The notes beneath the pieces were generated by a model. That model saw nothing but the letters and a program-made list of their open reading frames with translations. It searched no databases and was not told the DNA's origin. Shown piece by piece: positions 61,921 through 64,000 of a stretch of DNA of 64,000 nucleotides. Within the stretch, counting starts at the first letter, position 1; every line of letters starts with the position of its first letter. This stretch comes from Aquimarina sp. Aq107 (GTDB lineage: Bacteria > Bacteroidota > Bacteroidia > Flavobacteriales > Flavobacteriaceae): the NCBI RefSeq assembly GCF_943733665.1, contig NZ_OX030782.1, forward strand, positions 454,001 through 518,000, in the 5' to 3' direction. The translations under genes were made by a program, and so were the position numbers.

Positions 61921-61938
61921 TTGTGATTTTGATCACAA
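61921..61938. promoter_or_regulatory. Crp-type site, copy 1 (upstream of the Crp-like gene)
   Basis: TTGTGAT-TTTG-ATCACAA contains TGTGA-N6-TCACA exactly, the E. coli CRP consensus, 53 bp upstream of the regulator start. Confidence 0.65.
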
Positions 61939-61994
61939 TCTATAATGTAACGCCAGAAATTAGACTTAACGTTATAAGTATTTGTCGTAGTCTT

Positions 61995-62306
61995 TTATTT
62001 TTTCTTATTTAATACTTCGTTATATTTTTTTGTGTCAGAAGAATATGAAATCAGATCACCATATATACCGTCAATATATAGCTTTCCACAATTTGTGCAT
62101 TCCCATAAGGTTTTGAATATGTTTTGTCTTCTTAACTGCATACAAGCTTCTTCTTTTTCTTTTTTAGATTCTCCAGATTTTTCAATTGCAGCATCAATAT
62201 TATCCCAAAAATCAAACCATTGAGTATCAGAAATCAAATAACCTTTATTTTTAAGATAATCTGTTTGATCAATAATTATATTTTCACAAGAGCACTTTAT
62301 CTTCAT
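61995..62306 (-). CDS. Hypothetical protein with zinc-ribbon-like Cys pairs
   Basis: This 103-residue protein has CSC near residues 5-7 and CTNC near 70-73, a spacing that could form a zinc ribbon bridging the N-terminal and central parts. Between them is a charged helical stretch (AAIEKSGESKKEKEEACMQL). No family was recognised. It is typical of single cassette-like genes. The upstream gap starts with a recurring motif (62336-62350). Confidence 0.6.
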   Translation of the reverse strand: MKIKCSCENIIIDQTDYLKNKGYLISDTQWFDFWDNIDAAIEKSGESKKEKEEACMQLRRQNIFKTLWECTNCGKLYIDGIYGDLISYSSDTKKYNEVLNKKK

Positions 62307-62335
62307 TTTGTTTATTTCGGTTCTCTGATTGGCTA

Positions 62336-62350
62336 AACGGTTTGTGTATG
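62336..62350. repeat. Junction motif, copy 3
   Basis: AACGGTTTGTGTATG lies 30 bp upstream of the 61995-62306 gene and shares most bases with 63240-63255 (AACGGACTTGTGTATG). The 174-bp gap around it has no gene. Confidence 0.5.
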
Positions 62351-62480
62351 TTTAGTTCATTTGGTTTAGCTACTAATTTAATAAATAAAACTGGCGATAA
62401 TTGTTTTGCAAGTGATTTTAGCAGTGGAAACCCGGAGCAATGAACAACTTGCTCATTATTAGCAACTGGATTCGATTCAT

Positions 62481-62903
62481 TTATTTTTCCATAACGGGAT
62501 AGATATTAGGTTTAGTAATGACAATAAATAGATATCCAATTAATAGACCAATAACAGAAAAAATAATATCATTTATATCATAAACATTATTGCCTCCAAG
62601 ATTATGTATCTTCATTTCCTGAGTTATAACATAAACTCCTCCAATTATTGGAACAATAGCATATAAAAGATTTCTTTTGATTCGCCTTTTTTCATTCAAT
62701 ACTCGTAGATTTAGGTAAAGGCCTATTCCAGTTAAAATAAGAACTCCGATTACTGCCTCGAAAAAGTTTGGCAATGAAAGCAATGTATTTTTTACCCATT
62801 CTGGTGAATTATTCTTTAATATAGAGGGTCTTATTAGTTTGAAAAACACAAACAAAGCGATCAGCGCAAACTGAATTCTTGCTAATTTTAATATATCTCT
62901 CAT
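62481..62903 (-). CDS. Integral membrane protein, unknown function
   Basis: This 140-residue protein has four membrane segments (about 8-28, 45-65, 80-98 and 110-130) and a basic loop after the second (NEKRRIKRN). No family was recognised. It is one of the single genes between cassette-like repeats; the motif AACGTTAAATATATGTG lies 15 bp upstream. Confidence 0.6.
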   Translation of the reverse strand: MRDILKLARIQFALIALFVFFKLIRPSILKNNSPEWVKNTLLSLPNFFEAVIGVLILTGIGLYLNLRVLNEKRRIKRNLLYAIVPIIGGVYVITQEMKIHNLGGNNVYDINDIIFSVIGLLIGYLFIVITKPNIYPVMEK

Positions 62904-62917
62904 TTTAGCTTGTTGCT

Positions 62918-62934
62918 AACGTTAAATATATGTG
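62918..62934. repeat. Junction motif, copy 4
   Basis: AACGTTAAATATATGTG lies 15 bp upstream of the 62481-62903 gene, in line with the AACG-(G/T)T-type motifs ahead of neighbouring genes. Confidence 0.4.
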
Positions 62935-63037
62935 TCTTAACATGACAAAATGTTACCTAACCATTGATAAATCTATACTGATTTTATAACCTTTTTATCT
63001 TCTGAACACAATCAAAATATTCCAATTTTGTAATTGG

Positions 63038-63229
63038 TTAAATCAAATTATATACGATTATAGGAGCAGAAAATACTAATAATCCAATTATTCCATTCAT
63101 ATATGAATCATCTTTTAAAAATTCTTTGAATGTTTTTTTAGATTTCCAGAATCTCGAAATAAACCATCTAAAACTTGCTCCGGGATAGGAGAATATCAAG
63201 ATAATTATCATTTCAAAAATGGCTTCCAT
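63038..63229 (-). CDS. Small membrane protein, cassette type
   Basis: This 63-residue protein has two membrane segments (about 5-20 and 46-62) separated by a basic loop (RWFISRFWKSKKTFKEF). The pattern, a short hydrophobic N-terminus with PGASFRW followed by a KTFKEFL stretch, is one I associate with small orphan proteins in flavobacterial cassette-like regions. No function is known. The motif AACGGACTTGTGTATG is 11 bp upstream of its start. Confidence 0.55.
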   Translation of the reverse strand: MEAIFEMIIILIFSYPGASFRWFISRFWKSKKTFKEFLKDDSYMNGIIGLLVFSAPIIVYNLI

Positions 63230-63239
63230 AATGTGCTGT

Positions 63240-63432
63240 AACGGACTTGTGTATGGAACGTAGTGTGCAAAAAGACACTAACTTTTCGGATTAACACAGA
63301 GCCGAATTTTTATATTTTGTTTTTAATTTTTCTCTTTTTAAAAGCCAAATTAAAAATTTGGCGTACTTTCTAAATATAAACTAACCTTTCGGTTTAGCAC
63401 TTATTAGCTATGTTTTATACACGTTGTTGGCA
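63240..63432. repeat. Cassette-junction-like element, best-preserved copy
   Basis: This gap begins with AACGGACTTGTGTATG (63240-63255). It has two 21-bp direct repeats differing at three positions: 63277-63297 (ACTAACTTTTCGGATTAACAC) and 63380-63400 (ACTAACCTTTCGGTTTAGCAC). Between them lies the hairpin GCCAAATT-AAA-AATTTGGC (63344-63362). The end, ATACACGTTGTTGGCAG (about 63418-63434), resembles the outer parts of such elements. This structured, gene-free unit resembles intergenic repeats of other Bacteroidota in my memory. Confidence 0.6.
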
Positions 63433-63439
63433 GTAGTTT

Positions 63440-63997
63440 TTACGAGAAAGGTTTGTAAACATTTAATATTAAAATTTCAATATGTGCAGCCACTTTATTT
63501 TCTCCAATTTTCAATGTAGATGGGTGTCCACAAGAATTTCTTAATTTTAAACAACTTTCTAGTTCGTTTTTAGTGTTTTTTCCAATTATTCCAATTCCCT
63601 CAACTACCTGAAGAAAGTCATATTCTTTCATTCTTGTAAGACCATCTATATTACTTGCCGTTTTCCATTTTGGCAACCTTCTTTTTGCTTCAGTATTAAA
63701 ATCTGAAAGCTCGTTTTTTACTATGAATTCGTAAATTGTAGAAATTGCTCCAATCCAAGAAAACACAACTGCCGATTTTAAAAGTTTATACTCTAACGAA
63801 ATAATTGCTTCGTTAATGAAATCTTGAACATATTGTGATTTAATTTTTTTGGCTTGTTCAGATAAATTTTTATGATGGATTATTATAGGCGATTTACCAA
63901 TGATTTTTAGTTCTTCGAGATGTTTTTTTCCTTTTGATGTTAAAGTCCATCCATCTTTCAGTTTTGATGCATAACCTTTAAGTGAAGAAAGAACCAT
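63440..63997 (-). CDS. HEPN-domain-like protein with winged-helix end (probably continues past the edge)
   Basis: The first Met is only three bases from the window edge, and the opening segment WTLTSKGKKHLEEL looks like the last part of a winged-helix domain, so the true start is probably outside. The C-terminal 120 residues are helical and contain LRNSCGHPS, an R-x4-H motif as in HEPN RNase-like domains (DUF4145 type). Such proteins occur in abortive-infection and toxin systems. The assignment is tentative. It is the last gene seen of the cassette-like stretch. Confidence 0.55.
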   Translation of the reverse strand: MVLSSLKGYASKLKDGWTLTSKGKKHLEELKIIGKSPIIIHHKNLSEQAKKIKSQYVQDFINEAIISLEYKLLKSAVVFSWIGAISTIYEFIVKNELSDFNTEAKRRLPKWKTASNIDGLTRMKEYDFLQVVEGIGIIGKNTKNELESCLKLRNSCGHPSTLKIGENKVAAHIEILILNVYKPFS

Positions 63998-64000
63998 TGA

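Noticed and set aside
60547..63432. Classical integron attC sites
   Set aside because: No integrase gene and no clear attC core (GTTRRRY with matching partner) was found. The elements are therefore described only as cassette-like repeats.
1..64000. CRISPR arrays, tRNA or rRNA genes, insertion sequences
   Set aside because: No regularly spaced repeats, cloverleaf sequences, rRNA segments or transposase frames were recognised by reading both strands.

Overview
The window is AT-rich chromosomal DNA from a marine member of the Bacteroidota, most likely family Flavobacteriaceae and possibly close to Aquimarina (genus is inference). The basis is: -7 promoter elements of the TAnnTTTG type, T9SS C-terminal sorting domains, fasciclin and carboxypeptidase-regulatory-like lipoproteins, an Hpt-Adk fusion, PafA phosphatase, short Crp-like regulators, and alginate-lyase-type enzymes. 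No rRNA, tRNA, CRISPR array, insertion sequence or prophage was seen.

Layout. 1-6.4 kb: an Mla-type lipid ABC pair, PafA alkaline phosphatase, an amine oxidase, and a TetR/SDR/AhpD-like operon with two matching TetR operators. 6.4-13.4 kb: a two-domain PL6 lyase, a frameshifted double-glycine-leader Cys-rich peptide with its own terminator, a GT2/methyltransferase pair, a KASIII-like enzyme, a truncated haemoglobin and two small regulator-like genes. 13.5-18.7 kb: a TetR-controlled ABC/HlyD/TolC export operon whose ATPase has lost its signature, Walker B and H-loop residues. 19-29 kb: an esterase, a PEP-mutase-like enzyme with Ada, a large secreted PL6 lyase with binding domains, DUF3010, and a DnaQ/GIY-YIG nuclease. 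29-34.9 kb: gcvP, a UbiA-like membrane protein, and an ECF sigma factor with two tandem anti-sigma-like genes.

35-39.5 kb: a regulator-led operon (GbsR/MarR type, three small membrane proteins of which two are paralogues, a methyltransferase, another membrane protein, a TIGR01777 epimerase and an SRPBCC protein). The regulator's probable operator occurs twice. 40-46.7 kb: M3 peptidase, two tandem related small RNAs on the + strand, purE, purK, an Hpt-Adk fusion and obg. 46.7-59.5 kb: a PL14-like secreted protein with a perfect 22-bp hairpin in its leader, then a Crp-like regulator, paraoxonase-like, M20 hydrolase, fasciclin, PhyH, retropepsin-like, transglutaminase-like, CPBP and LytTR genes. 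59.5-64 kb: single genes, all on the minus strand, separated by related intergenic repeats in a cassette-like arrangement, ending in a HEPN-like gene at the window edge.

The three carbohydrate-active enzymes (two PL6, one PL14-like) suggest growth on brown-algal polysaccharide, but they are scattered and no SusC/SusD pair is present. Strongest leads for something undescribed are the twin small RNAs beside purE, the double-glycine peptide, the degenerate export ATPase, the GbsR-controlled membrane/lipid-like operon, and the cassette-like right end.
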